The position numbers and the translations under genes are program-made. This document shows, piece after piece, positions 1-8,116 of a DNA stretch of 64,000 nucleotides. The stretch spans positions 44,230 through 108,229 of the forward strand of contig JAFQBN010000005.1 in assembly GCA_017416685.1 (NCBI GenBank), in the 5' to 3' direction. The notes beneath the pieces were generated by a model. The model had not been told where the DNA came from and ran no database searches. It saw nothing but the letters and a program-made list of their open reading frames with translations. The stretch's first letter is position 1. The number at the start of each line of letters is the position of its first letter. Source of the stretch: Oscillospiraceae bacterium (lineage in GTDB: Bacteria > Bacillota > Clostridia > Oscillospirales > Oscillospiraceae).

Positions 1-843
1 AGTGGCAACGTTGCCGGCGATGAGCTGCACATCGGGGTACAGGGCCTTCACGCGGCGAACGGTGTCGATGATATTCTGGCTGTGACCGTGAGCGGAGTCC
101 AGAGCCAGCACGTCGGCACCGGCCTCCACCAGGGCGGCAACGCGGTCCAGCACGTCGGCAGTGGCGCCGATGGCGGCACCCACCAGCAGGCGGCCCTTGT
201 CGTCACGGGCGGAGTTGGGGTACACCTCGGCCTTCTCGATGTCCTTGATGGTGATCAGACCCTTAAGGTGGAAATCCTTGTCCACGATGGGCAGCTTCTC
301 GATCTTGTGACGGCGGAGAATCTCCTTGGCCTCGGCCAGAGTGGTACCCTCAGGGGCGGTGACCAGATTGTCCTTGGTCATCACGTTGTCGATCAGCTGG
401 GTCATATCGGTCTCGAACTTCATATCGCGGTTGGTGATGATACCGATGAGCTTGCCGTTATCGCAGATAGGCACACCGGAGATCTTATACTTGGCGCACA
501 GCTCGTCCGCCTCGGCCAGAGTGTGACCGGGAGCCAGCCAGAAAGGATTGGTAATAACGCCGTTCTCACTGCGCTTGACCATATCCACCTGCTCCGCCTG
601 CTGGCTGATGGACATATTCTTGTGGATGATGCCGATGCCACCCTCACGGGCAATGGCGATGGCCATGCGGTACTCGGTCACGGTGTCCATAGCCGCGCTG
701 ATCAGGGGAATGTTCAGGCGAATTTTTTTCGTCAGTTGGGTGTGCAGGTCGATGTCGGCGGGCAGCACGTCGCTGGCGGCAGGGATGAGCAGCACGTCGT
801 CAAAGGTCAGGCCCTGCTTGACAAACTTCTGAGATGCATCCAT
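1..843 (-). CDS. guaB: IMP dehydrogenase, 5' part (runs off window)
   Basis: Catalyses the NAD-dependent oxidation of IMP to XMP, the committed step of GMP synthesis. The reverse strand reads an unbroken frame from an ATG at 843 preceded by an AGGAG ribosome site. It opens with a typical IMPDH start ([19 protein letters not shown]), followed by the NPF motif region, two CBS repeats (about residues 90-200) and the segment [12 protein letters not shown]-like core preceding the GNVAT strand at the window edge. About 281 of the usual ~490 residues are visible; the catalytic cysteine loop lies outside. It stands alone behind its own promoter. Confidence 0.96.
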   Translation of the reverse strand, partial: MDASQKFVKQGLTFDDVLLIPAASDVLPADIDLHTQLTKKIRLNIPLISAAMDTVTEYRMAIAIAREGGIGIIHKNMSISQQAEQVDMVKRSENGVITNPFWLAPGHTLAEADELCAKYKISGVPICDNGKLIGIITNRDMKFETDMTQLIDNVMTKDNLVTAPEGTTLAEAKEILRRHKIEKLPIVDKDFHLKGLITIKDIEKAEVYPNSARDDKGRLLVGAAIGATADVLDRVAALVEAGADVLALDSAHGHSQNIIDTVRRVKALYPDVQLIAGNVAT

Positions 844-908
844 GTTGTCACAACTCCTTTTCTCCAATAAGCCCCGGAGGGCAACCATGTAAAATGGGTA
901 TTTTGATT

Positions 909-937
909 ATTTTAACTCCGCTGTATCGGATTGTCAA
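909..937 (-). promoter_or_regulatory. promoter of guaB
   Basis: On the reverse strand TTGACA (937-932) and TAAAAT (914-909) are separated by 17 bases, 66 bases upstream of the guaB start. The -35 overlaps the last codons of the thioesterase gene. Confidence 0.75.
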
Positions 938-1677
938 GGAATGTCTTGCCCAAGAAATATCCGCCCATCGAACCGAGTTTTGCCAGTTTCGTCTATACCC
1001 CGGACGTACCGGCTGCCCTCACTGTCAGCAACAAGCATATCCACACGCTCACCCGCACGGCACTCGGCATGGTAGCCAAGCTGCATCCCCGCCACAAACA
1101 TGTTCGCAGGCAGCAGGTCGGCCCGGATGGCATCGCAGGCAAAATCGGCGTAGCGGGTATTGTTCACATGGCCGTTGATGTCTGTATCGCTGTAGTGCAT
1201 CAGCCGCTGCTCGGCAAGTTCCATCTGCTCCGGCAGGCACAGTCTGGACAGAAGGATATCTTTATTCCTCTCCCCGCCGCCTGTTCCATCCAGTTCCGGG
1301 ATCTGGGACAGGCGGAGCATCTTTCGCTCCCGCAGGCTGACAAGCGCCCACACGGACACCGCCTGCCCCACATATTCTCCGTTTACGTACAAATCAAAGT
1401 CGCGGTACATGGACGCACCCTTGCCGCCCCGGTGCCAGGTATGTATGGTCAGCTCCTCCCCCCAGCGCAGGGGGCGTTTCAGTTCGTACCACAGTCGGGC
1501 CAGCATCCAGAACGCGCCATAGCCGTCCATCAGCACCTCCCGTCCAAAGCCCCGGCTTTCGGCGGCAAGGGTGGCCGCCTCCTGCAGATGGCCCAGCAGT
1601 GCAGAGGGGCGGCAGCGGCTGTGACCGTCCACATCCCGGGTGTCAATGACGGTTTTATGCTCATACCACACACTCAT
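934..1677 (-). CDS. acyl-ACP thioesterase (hotdog fold)
   Basis: A 247-residue protein of the acyl-ACP thioesterase family, which releases fatty acids from acyl carrier protein in the cytosol. Two hotdog halves are visible: an N-terminal one with VDGHSRCRPSALLGHLQEAA and a second one containing SDTDINGHVNNTRYADF, the Asn/His region that lies near the active site in this family. The start chosen (MSVWYEHK) has an AAGGAG site; a longer frame upstream overlaps the preceding gene. It begins 4 bases after the stop of the cysteine-rich protein gene, so the two are probably co-transcribed. Chain-length preference cannot be told. Confidence 0.82.
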   Translation of the reverse strand: MSVWYEHKTVIDTRDVDGHSRCRPSALLGHLQEAATLAAESRGFGREVLMDGYGAFWMLARLWYELKRPLRWGEELTIHTWHRGGKGASMYRDFDLYVNGEYVGQAVSVWALVSLRERKMLRLSQIPELDGTGGGERNKDILLSRLCLPEQMELAEQRLMHYSDTDINGHVNNTRYADFACDAIRADLLPANMFVAGMQLGYHAECRAGERVDMLVADSEGSRYVRGIDETGKTRFDGRIFLGQDIP

Positions 1678-1681
1678 GGAA

Positions 1682-2299
1682 TTACTCCTTGCTCCTGCCG
1701 CGGATGAGGATGGTATTCTTGCAGCAGATGTCGTCAATATCGTCGGCGGTGGCGGCGGGCAGGCGCATCTCGGCCCCGCACTCGGCACACATCAGATCCA
1801 CGGAGCTGTAGTTGACCTGAAAACTCCACTGTTTGCTGCCGCAGGCGCAGGACACGCCGCCCCGGGAGGCAATGTCCTTGAGTTCGGACAGCACCTCGTG
1901 CATGACGATCTCATCCAGAAAGACGTTGTCCTGCCCGGCATCCCGCTCCAGCTTGTCCACGGTCTGCTCCAGCCGGGCGGTAGCGGCAAAGACGGGTCCC
2001 TCCTGGCCAACATAGCAGCAGTCAAGTCCGGACGCCGCACAGGAGAAGGCCAGGGTCTTCTCCCGCACAAAAGCGGTGGAGGAGCAGGTGACCTTGTGGG
2101 CCGTGCCGCAGAACAAACACGGCACATCCAGCTTCACCTTGTCCGCCAGAAACTCCACCCCAAGGGCGGACTTGCCGCAGGGACAGGGGATTTTGGCGGG
2201 GGCAGCAGCAAGACTGAACAGGCTGCGCTCCACAATGACCGACTGGCGGCATTCCGGGCAGATATAGGCAATGGTGCGCGTTGGCTCCTGAGTGGACAT
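1682..2299 (-). CDS. cysteine-rich CpXC-like zinc-ribbon protein
   Basis: About 205 residues. It contains repeated CxxC or CxC pairs (CPEC, CPC, CLFC, CAC, CAEC) spaced through the chain, which suggests two or three zinc ribbons like those of CpXC-domain proteins. No catalytic motif is seen. The ATG at 2299 is preferred over one three codons upstream because GAAAGGA sits 8 bases before it. It has its own sigma-A-like promoter and is followed directly by the acyl-ACP thioesterase gene. Function unknown; binding of a nucleic acid or protein partner through the ribbons is only inference. Confidence 0.8.
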   Translation of the reverse strand: MSTQEPTRTIAYICPECRQSVIVERSLFSLAAAPAKIPCPCGKSALGVEFLADKVKLDVPCLFCGTAHKVTCSSTAFVREKTLAFSCAASGLDCCYVGQEGPVFAATARLEQTVDKLERDAGQDNVFLDEIVMHEVLSELKDIASRGGVSCACGSKQWSFQVNYSSVDLMCAECGAEMRLPAATADDIDDICCKNTILIRGRSKE

Positions 2300-2335
2300 G
2301 GGCCTCATCCTTTCACGGGCATGATTACACAGAAC

Positions 2336-2363
2336 AGTATATCAAATTTTTCATTTTTTTCAA
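2336..2363 (-). promoter_or_regulatory. promoter of the zinc-ribbon/thioesterase pair
   Basis: Reverse strand: TTGAAA (2363-2358) and TATACT (2341-2336) with a 16-base AT-rich spacer, 37 bases upstream of the start at 2299. Confidence 0.6.
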
Positions 2364-2377
2364 CTGTTTCCTGCGTG

Positions 2378-2737
2378 TTACCGCTTGGGTTTTGCCCGGA
2401 AAATGAGCGCTGTCACCGCACCGAAGAAGATGGCCGCCGCAATACCGCCCGCCGCCGCGGTAAAGCCGCCGGTCAGGGCCCCCAGCAGCCCCTTTTCCTC
2501 CACCGCCTGCCGCACCCCTTTGGCCAGCAGATTGCCAAAACCGGTCAGGGGAACACCCGCCCCTGCCCCGGCCCATTCTGCAAAGGGTTGGTACAGGCCC
2601 AGCGCCCCCAAAACCACCCCCGCCACCACGTAGCCGACCAGAATTCGCGCCGGGGTCAGTTTGGTTTTGTCGATCAGCACCTGACCGATCACGCACAGAA
2701 TGCCTCCGCACAAAAATGCTTTTACATATTCCATCAT
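2378..2737 (-). CDS. spoVAE: stage V sporulation protein AE
   Basis: A 119-residue inner-membrane protein of the SpoVA complex, which moves dipicolinic acid into the developing spore. It has about three or four hydrophobic segments and ends in a short basic tail (FRAKPKR). The start ATG at 2737 overlaps the spoVAD stop codon (ATGA) and has a GGAGG site inside the end of spoVAD, so translation is coupled. The usual spoVAC partner is not found upstream (see findings). Confidence 0.9.
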   Translation of the reverse strand: MMEYVKAFLCGGILCVIGQVLIDKTKLTPARILVGYVVAGVVLGALGLYQPFAEWAGAGAGVPLTGFGNLLAKGVRQAVEEKGLLGALTGGFTAAAGGIAAAIFFGAVTALIFRAKPKR

Positions 2738-3756
2738 TGTTCGCCTCCCATGTCCAGTACCACCGCGTGGCAAATGCCGGGAATGGACTCACCCTGCATG
2801 GTAGCTGTGGGCGAGTGGAGCGCTCCCGTGGGGCAGAACAGGATCCTGTTCCACTTCCCTGCCTGCATCCCGGGCAGCAGATGGGCCGCCAGTACCGTGG
2901 CGCAGCACCCGCAGCCGGAGCCGCCGCAGTGGACGTCCTGCTCCTCCATGTCGTAAATCAGCATTCCGCAGTCGGTGTGACGCTCCGCAAGGTCGTACCC
3001 CTCCCGCCCGGCCAGTTCCAGCAGCAGCTTGCTGCCCAGCACGCCCAAGTCACCGGTGACGATCAAATCATAGTCCGACGGAGTCCGTCCCATATCCCGC
3101 AGATGGGTACAGATGGTCCGGGCGGCGGCAGGAGCCATGGCCGCGCCCATGTTGTTGGCATCGGTGATGCCCTTGTCCACCACCCGGCCCACGGTGCAGG
3201 CGGTCATTTGGGGACCGCGCCCCGTTTGTCCCAGCACCACCGCACCCGCACCTGTCACCGTCCACTGAGCGGTAGGGGTGCGCTGACCGCCGTACTCCAG
3301 CGGGTTGCGGTACTGCCGCTCTGCGGTACAGAAGTGAGAGGATGCACACACCGCCGCACGCTGCCCCGCCCCGCTGCCAAGGGTAATGGCAGCAAGACAC
3401 AGTCCTTCCCCCATGGTGGAGCAGGCTCCGTACAGGCCGAAAAAGGGGACTTGCCTCCCCCGGGCCGCATACCCGGAGCCGATGCACTGATTCAACAGGT
3501 CGCCGGCAAAGAGAAAGTCCACCTGCCCCTCCTGCACCCCGGCCTTTGACAGCGCCGCATCCAGCGCCCGCTTCTGCATCTCCGACTCCGCTTTCTCCCA
3601 GCTGTCCTGTCCGAAGCGGTCGTCGGTGTCCACATGACCAAACTGCCTGCCCAGAGGACCCTGCCCCTCTTTCCGGCCTGCCACGCAGCCAAATCCCACA
3701 ATATGCGGTCCGTTTTCAAACAGCACGGTCTGTCCGCCCACCTTGACGCACGCCAT
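2734..3756 (-). CDS. spoVAD: stage V sporulation protein AD
   Basis: A 340-residue soluble SpoVA protein with a thiolase-like fold that in Bacillus binds dipicolinic acid. Thiolase-like features are visible: a YGACSTMGEGL segment around the usual nucleophile position, a TGAGAVVLG strand, and a glycine/cysteine-rich C-terminal loop (GGSGCGCC). The start MACVKVGG at 3756 has a GAGGG site; an in-frame start six codons upstream has none. It overlaps spoVAE by 4 bases. No clear sigma-G promoter was identified upstream, although forespore expression is expected for the family. Confidence 0.93.
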   Translation of the reverse strand: MACVKVGGQTVLFENGPHIVGFGCVAGRKEGQGPLGRQFGHVDTDDRFGQDSWEKAESEMQKRALDAALSKAGVQEGQVDFLFAGDLLNQCIGSGYAARGRQVPFFGLYGACSTMGEGLCLAAITLGSGAGQRAAVCASSHFCTAERQYRNPLEYGGQRTPTAQWTVTGAGAVVLGQTGRGPQMTACTVGRVVDKGITDANNMGAAMAPAAARTICTHLRDMGRTPSDYDLIVTGDLGVLGSKLLLELAGREGYDLAERHTDCGMLIYDMEEQDVHCGGSGCGCCATVLAAHLLPGMQAGKWNRILFCPTGALHSPTATMQGESIPGICHAVVLDMGGEQ

Positions 3757-3870
3757 GGAAACACCCTCTTTCACCGCTACTGTTTCCCGTTTTCGGACAA
3801 ATATACCTCACTTTACTTCCGGCGGTTTTTTTGATAAAATTCAGGAAAACAGACGAAAGGATGTGTCCCC

Positions 3871-4506
3871 ATGACCGAACAACTGGGCCCCTATGTGCTG
3901 GAACTGCCCGACGGTGTGTTCCCTCTGGGTGGGGACAGTCTGGCTTTGGGCCGGTTTGCCACGGTTCGCGGCGGCTGGCGGGTGTGCGACCTCGGCTGCG
4001 GCGGCGCAACGCTGCTGCTGCTTTTGGCGGGGCGCGCGCAGAATTTGTCCTTCACAGGTGTGGAACTGGACGAAACCTCCGTGCAGGCAGCCCGGGACAA
4101 CTTGCGCCGCAACGGATTGGACGGAACTATTCTTCACAGCGACCTGCGGCAGACTGACCTGCCCGGAGGTCAATTTGACCTTGTCATCTCCAACCCGCCC
4201 TACTTTGCCGCAGGCAGCGGCAAAAGCGGCGGCAGTGCCCGGCACGAAGAGAACTGCTCTCTTGACCAGCTGTGCCTCGCCGCCAAACGGCTTTTGAAAA
4301 ACGGCGGGCGCTTCGCCCTGTGCCATCGTCCGGAGCGGCTGTGCGACCTGATGTGCGCCCTGCGCGAACACGGTCTGGAACCCAAACGGATCCAGTTTGT
4401 GGCCCACAGTCCGTCCCACGCCCCCTCCACTGTACTGGTGGAAGCGGTCCGTCAGGGTCGGCCCGGATTGGATGTTTTGCCCCTTGCCACGCAAAATGTA
4501 ATATAA
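3871..4506 (+). CDS. tRNA1(Val) adenine-N6-methyltransferase-like protein
   Basis: A 211-residue SAM-dependent methyltransferase. Motif I is LGCGGATLLLLL (about residues 43-54), an acidic strand end (GVELDE) follows, and the amino-methyltransferase signature NPPY is at 108-111. This layout fits the TrmN6/YfiC group, which methylates tRNA1(Val) A37. Residues 1-25 match the family start, where the protein asks whether a substrate site is present. The gene is divergent from spoVAD and precedes ireB with its own promoter between. Exact substrate is inferred. Confidence 0.83.
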   Translation: MTEQLGPYVLELPDGVFPLGGDSLALGRFATVRGGWRVCDLGCGGATLLLLLAGRAQNLSFTGVELDETSVQAARDNLRRNGLDGTILHSDLRQTDLPGGQFDLVISNPPYFAAGSGKSGGSARHEENCSLDQLCLAAKRLLKNGGRFALCHRPERLCDLMCALREHGLEPKRIQFVAHSPSHAPSTVLVEAVRQGRPGLDVLPLATQNVI

Positions 4507-4523
4507 ATGTTACAAGATTTCTC

Positions 4524-4552
4524 TTTACATTGTCCGCATTTGCGTGTAGACT
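4524..4552 (+). promoter_or_regulatory. promoter of ireB
   Basis: TTTACA (4524-4529) and TAGACT (4547-4552) with 17 bases between, 27 bases before the ireB start. Confidence 0.55.
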
Positions 4553-4578
4553 ATTGGTAAGTTTAAGGAGGTGTCTGT

Positions 4579-4827
4579 ATGGAAATGGATCTGACCCGTA
4601 AATTTCGCCTGACTGACGAGCGTGATCTGGAGATCAAGGCTATTTTGTCCACCGTTTATCAGGCACTTCAGGAAAAGGGCTATAACCCCATCAACCAGAT
4701 CGTCGGCTATATCCTGTCCGAGGATCCCACTTATATCACCAACCACAACAACGCCCGCACCCTCATCCGCAAGGTGGACCGGGACGAGCTGCTGCGCACG
4801 TTGGTCAAGCACTATCTGCTCACCTGA
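4579..4827 (+). CDS. IreB-family regulatory phosphoprotein (UPF0297)
   Basis: An 82-residue protein that matches the IreB/UPF0297 family over its whole length: [18 protein letters not shown], then [21 protein letters not shown] and the C-terminal [14 protein letters not shown]. In Enterococcus, IreB is phosphorylated by the Ser/Thr kinase IreK and affects cephalosporin resistance. Here the protein is recognisable but no kinase gene is nearby. A GGAGG site precedes the ATG at 4579. In many Firmicutes ruvX and a DUF1292 gene follow; here a terminator and an unrelated small gene follow instead. Confidence 0.9.
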   Translation: MEMDLTRKFRLTDERDLEIKAILSTVYQALQEKGYNPINQIVGYILSEDPTYITNHNNARTLIRKVDRDELLRTLVKHYLLT

Positions 4828-4845
4828 TGGAATTTGCAAAATTTT

Positions 4846-4879
4846 GGCCGCACGCTTTTTGAAAGCGTGCGGCCTTTTT
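4846..4879 (+). terminator. terminator of ireB
   Basis: Perfect 12-13 base stem (GGCCGCACGCTTT / AAAGCGTGCGGCC) followed by five T, 19 bases after the ireB stop. Confidence 0.9.
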
Positions 4880-4905
4880 GCGCATACTGACCGTGAGGTG
4901 ATTGT

Positions 4906-5157
4906 ATGCCAGATAAAACTCCGCCCCGTGACCGGGATGATGTTCCTTTTCTAATGAACCAGCCTGTCTGCGGAGACCAGCCCGACAGCATTCAGCAGGT
5001 CAACCGCTACGGCACCTATGAGATCCAGCCGACCGCCGACAGCCACCAGTTCTTTCCGGCCATCGCTCAAGGCGGCTACACCGACGGTCGTCTGCGCAAG
5101 CTGCGCCGTCAGTGCCGTGTGGAGGCCGAAGCCCAAAAGGATCGCAAAAATTATTAA
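4906..5157 (+). CDS. small conserved-looking hypothetical protein
   Basis: An 83-residue hydrophilic protein with a GAGGTG site 7 bases before the ATG and a good terminator immediately after the stop. The composition is polar; the C-terminal 25 residues are basic (RLRKLRRQCR...), and a tyrosine-rich middle (NRYGTYEI) is visible. There is no membrane segment or known motif. It lies behind the ireB terminator, so it either uses read-through or a weak promoter of its own. The family is not recognised. Confidence 0.6.
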   Translation: MPDKTPPRDRDDVPFLMNQPVCGDQPDSIQQVNRYGTYEIQPTADSHQFFPAIAQGGYTDGRLRKLRRQCRVEAEAQKDRKNY

Positions 5158-5191
5158 AAAAATCCGGTTCGCAATGCGAACCGGATTTTTT
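5157..5191. terminator. bidirectional terminator
   Basis: Stem 5161-5172 / 5176-5187 (12 perfect pairs, 3-base loop) flanked by A and T tracts on both sides. It serves the small gene ending at 5157 and metY ending at 5201, which converge here. Confidence 0.9.
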
Positions 5192-5200
5192 ATCTGTAAG

Positions 5201-6484
5201 TTATACGTTGGCCAGAGCGTCCTCGATATCGGCAATCAGGTCGTTCACGTCTTCGATGCCCACAGAGAATCGCACCAGATCGGGGCTGATGCCGGCGGCG
5301 GCCAGCTCCGCATCGTTCATCTGACGGTGGGTGGCGGAGGCGGGGTGCAGCACGCATGTCTTGGCATCGGCCACGTGGGTGGCGATGGAGGCCAGCTTCA
5401 GTCCGGCCATAAAGGTCTCTGCCGCGGCACGGCCGCCCTTCACGCCGAAGGACACAACGCCGCAGGTACCGCCCGGCATATACTTCCGTGCCAGGGCGTA
5501 CTCCTTGTCCCCCTCCAGACCGGGGTAGCGCACCCAGGCCACCTTGGGGTGGTCCTTCAGGTACTTGGCAACAGCCAGACCGTTCTCACAGTGCTTGGCC
5601 ATACGCAGGGGCAGGGTCTCCATGCCCACGTTCAGCAGATAGGCATTCATGGGAGCGGGGATGGAACCGAAGTCACGCATGAGCTGGGCGGTAGCCTTGG
5701 TAATAAACGCCCCCTCCAGACCAAAGCGCTCGGTATAGGTCACGCCGTGATAGCTCTCGTCCGGGGTACACAGACCGGGGAACTTGTCGGGATACTTCGT
5801 CCAGTCAAACTTACCGCTGTCCACGATCGCACCGCCCACCGCGTTGGCGTGGCCGTCCAGATACTTGGTGGTGGAGTGGGTCACGATGTCGGCGCCCCAC
5901 TCAAAGGGTCGGCAGTTGACCGGGGTGGGGAACGTGTTGTCCACGATCAGAGGCACGCCGTGGGCATGGGCGGCGTTGGCAAAGCGCTCGATATCCAGCA
6001 CGGACAGAGCGGGGTTTGCAATGGTCTCGCCGAACACAGCCTTGGTGTTGGGGCGGAAAGCGGCCTCCAGCTCGGCGTCGGAGCAGTCGGGCTCTACAAA
6101 AGTGAACTCGATGCCCATGCGCTTCATGGTCACGGCGAACAGGTTGTAAGTGCCGCCGTAGATGGCGGAGGAAGCCACCACGTGGTCACCGCAGGAGGCG
6201 ATGTTGAAGATGGCGTAGAAGTTGGCCGCCTGACCGGAGGAGGTCAGCATAGCGGCAGTGCCGCCCTCCAGGGCGCACAGCTTTGCCGCCACATGGTCGT
6301 TGGTGGGGTTCTGCAGGCGGGTGTAAAAATAGCCGCTGGCCTCCAGGTCAAACAGCTTGCCCATCTCCTCGCTGGTCTCGTAGCGGAAGGTGGTGGACTG
6401 GATGATGGGGATGTTACGGGGCTGACCGTTCTCGGGGCGGTAACCCGCGTGGAGACAGTCGGTTGCAATGCGATGCTTGTTCAT
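5201..6484 (-). CDS. metY: O-acetylhomoserine aminocarboxypropyltransferase / cysteine synthase
   Basis: A 427-residue PLP enzyme that makes homocysteine from O-acetylhomoserine and sulfide, in methionine synthesis. Family features: the PIIQSTTFRYE start, YTRLQNPT, the SSGQAANFYA stretch, and the PLP lysine in THSTTKYLDGH. The C-terminal RFSVGIEDVNDLI is typical of the Cys/Met-metabolism family. The start MNKHRIATD has an AAAGAGG site at the right distance; an upstream in-frame ATG does not. It has its own promoter, and no SAM riboswitch fits in the 70-base leader region. Confidence 0.95.
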   Translation of the reverse strand: MNKHRIATDCLHAGYRPENGQPRNIPIIQSTTFRYETSEEMGKLFDLEASGYFYTRLQNPTNDHVAAKLCALEGGTAAMLTSSGQAANFYAIFNIASCGDHVVASSAIYGGTYNLFAVTMKRMGIEFTFVEPDCSDAELEAAFRPNTKAVFGETIANPALSVLDIERFANAAHAHGVPLIVDNTFPTPVNCRPFEWGADIVTHSTTKYLDGHANAVGGAIVDSGKFDWTKYPDKFPGLCTPDESYHGVTYTERFGLEGAFITKATAQLMRDFGSIPAPMNAYLLNVGMETLPLRMAKHCENGLAVAKYLKDHPKVAWVRYPGLEGDKEYALARKYMPGGTCGVVSFGVKGGRAAAETFMAGLKLASIATHVADAKTCVLHPASATHRQMNDAELAAAGISPDLVRFSVGIEDVNDLIADIEDALANV

Positions 6485-6524
6485 AGAAAAGACCTCTTTT
6501 CTTTGGAGTGCATTATAATGTATT

Positions 6525-6553
6525 AGAATATCGCCGCCGGACAGATTTGTCAA
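6525..6553 (-). promoter_or_regulatory. promoter of metY
   Basis: Reverse strand TTGACA (6553-6548), 17 bases, TATTCT (6530-6525), 41 bases before the start. The -35 abuts the end of the upstream LRR/SLH gene. Confidence 0.7.
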
Positions 6554-6554
6554 G

Positions 6555-7928
6555 TCAGAAACTCACCTTCGCCCGGCTCTGCCAGCCGGCCAGTCGGCAG
6601 ACCACCACCGCCATCTGTCCGCGGGTCATGGTATTTTCAGGGCCAAAGGTGCCGTCCGTATAGCCGGAGATGATGCCGTTGGAGTAGCACTCCAGCACTT
6701 CCTGCCGCCGATCCTCCGCAATAAAGCCAAAGTCCTTGATGCGCCCCTTGGCATTGGGATGGACGGTAAAGGTCTCCCCCTGCAATCTGGCAGCACGAAC
6801 CAGAATGTAGGCCATATTTTGCCGGTTCAGCGGGGCATCCAGGGCGTTATCGGTACTCAAAAACTCGCCCTCTTCGATGATCCCGGTTTCCAATGCTGCG
6901 TTGTAGCTGCCCCGGGCCCAGTGGCCGGGGGTATCCTCGCGCTTGTCCGGGCAGACCAGCCGGGTCACCACCACCAGGAACTGGCCGAGGGTCACCGCCC
7001 GCTCCGGGGAAAAACTGCCCACGCCGTCGGCATCGGGCTGGCGGGTGCCGGTGACCAGACCGTGGTTGGCAATGCTCATCACCGCATCGTAACCCCAAAA
7101 ATCCACATGTACATCGTCAAAGCGCAGCCCGGAGGGCGCCGCCTGAATCGACTCATCCAAATCGGCGGCCTTGGCATTATAGTGGATGGTCACCTCGCCG
7201 CTTGCCAGCAGCTCGTCCTCCACAACTACCTTTGCCCACTGGGAACGGCTGCCGCCGTAGTAAATATCGGTCAGGCCGGTGCAGCCGTCAAACGCCTTGG
7301 CATCCACTTCCTGCAGACCGGCGGGCAGATAGACCTGCCGCAGGCCGGAGCAGTAGGCGAACACCTGGCTGTACAGCCGCTTGACCCCTTCGGGTACCGC
7401 AAACACATTCAGCCGGATGCAGTTCTTGAAGGTCTCGGCACCCAGACTGACCACTTCGCCCCGGAACTCCACACTCTCCAATGCGGAGCAGTTACCGAAT
7501 GTGCCATTGTTGATCACCCGCACCCCGGCAGGAACGGTCAGGGTCTTCAGCACGGTACAGCCCCGAAACGCGTACTCTCCCAAAGTTTTCAAATTGGACG
7601 GCAGGGTGATGGCCGGCAGGGATGAACAGCCGCTGAAAGCGCTTCTGCCGATTTCCGTCACCGTATCGGGCAGGGAAATATGGGTCATCTGACTCAGGGT
7701 GGAAAAGGCGCCGTCCAAAAGGGTGGTAATGCCCTCTTTCACTTCCACGCCGGTGGCGCGGCCGAACTGGGCCCGCTTCCACATGACCGGGTCCCCTCCC
7801 ATGGGGCCGTCACCGGAAAACACCAGCGTGCCGTTTGTCAGCCGCCATGAGAAGGCCGCCTGCGCCGAAGGTATCAGCGCCACGGTCATCACCAGAGCCA
7901 ACAAAAATGACATCATTCGTTTCAACAT
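6555..7928 (-). CDS. secreted LRR_5 (BspA-like) and S-layer-homology protein
   Basis: A 457-residue exported protein. A signal peptide (MLKRMMSFLLALVMTVALI, cleavage near SAQA-A) is followed by BspA-type leucine-rich repeats at about residues 60-225 (recurring I-xLP-x(5)-I-x(3)-AF-x-GC units). Two or three S-layer-homology-like segments follow: FDDVHVDFWGYDAVM with a later PERAVTLGQF, and the last one YSNGIISGYTDGTFGPENTMTRGQMAVVV. SLH domains attach to secondary wall polymers, so a cell-surface position is likely. It is divergent from polA. Confidence 0.9.
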   Translation of the reverse strand: MLKRMMSFLLALVMTVALIPSAQAAFSWRLTNGTLVFSGDGPMGGDPVMWKRAQFGRATGVEVKEGITTLLDGAFSTLSQMTHISLPDTVTEIGRSAFSGCSSLPAITLPSNLKTLGEYAFRGCTVLKTLTVPAGVRVINNGTFGNCSALESVEFRGEVVSLGAETFKNCIRLNVFAVPEGVKRLYSQVFAYCSGLRQVYLPAGLQEVDAKAFDGCTGLTDIYYGGSRSQWAKVVVEDELLASGEVTIHYNAKAADLDESIQAAPSGLRFDDVHVDFWGYDAVMSIANHGLVTGTRQPDADGVGSFSPERAVTLGQFLVVVTRLVCPDKREDTPGHWARGSYNAALETGIIEEGEFLSTDNALDAPLNRQNMAYILVRAARLQGETFTVHPNAKGRIKDFGFIAEDRRQEVLECYSNGIISGYTDGTFGPENTMTRGQMAVVVCRLAGWQSRAKVSF

Positions 7929-7975
7929 AGCATTCGTTCCCCTCTCATCCTGTACGGATACGATCAGTAAGCCTT

Positions 7976-8004
7976 ATTGTAACTCCTTACCGAACAAAAA
8001 GCAA
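7976..8004 (-). promoter_or_regulatory. promoter of the LRR/SLH gene
   Basis: Reverse strand TTGCTT (8004-7999), 17 bases, TACAAT (7981-7976). The -35 lies inside the inverted repeat at 7996-8030. Confidence 0.55.
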
Positions 8005-8030
8005 GTTGCGCCCACCGCAACTTGCTTTTT
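7996..8030. repeat. 15-bp perfect inverted repeat between divergent promoters
   Basis: Arms 7996-8010 and 8016-8030 (AAAAAGCAAGTTGCG and its complement) with a 5-base loop. It looks like a terminator hairpin but nothing is transcribed into it from either side; it sits between the two divergent promoters and carries one -35. Confidence 0.8.
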
Positions 8031-8037
8031 GTTCCCC

Positions 8038-8066
8038 TTGCCCCTTTCACAAAAAACTGGTATAAT
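8038..8066 (+). promoter_or_regulatory. promoter of the polA operon
   Basis: TTGCCC (8038-8043), 17 bases, TATAAT (8061-8066), 51 bases upstream of the polA start. Confidence 0.6.
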
Positions 8067-8116
8067 ATAAAGTCAGTAAACTGGTGGTCTATGCCGCCGG
8101 GCAAGGAGGTACAGCC

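Noticed and set aside
6485-6554. SAM riboswitch before metY
   Set aside because: The leader between promoter and start is far too short.
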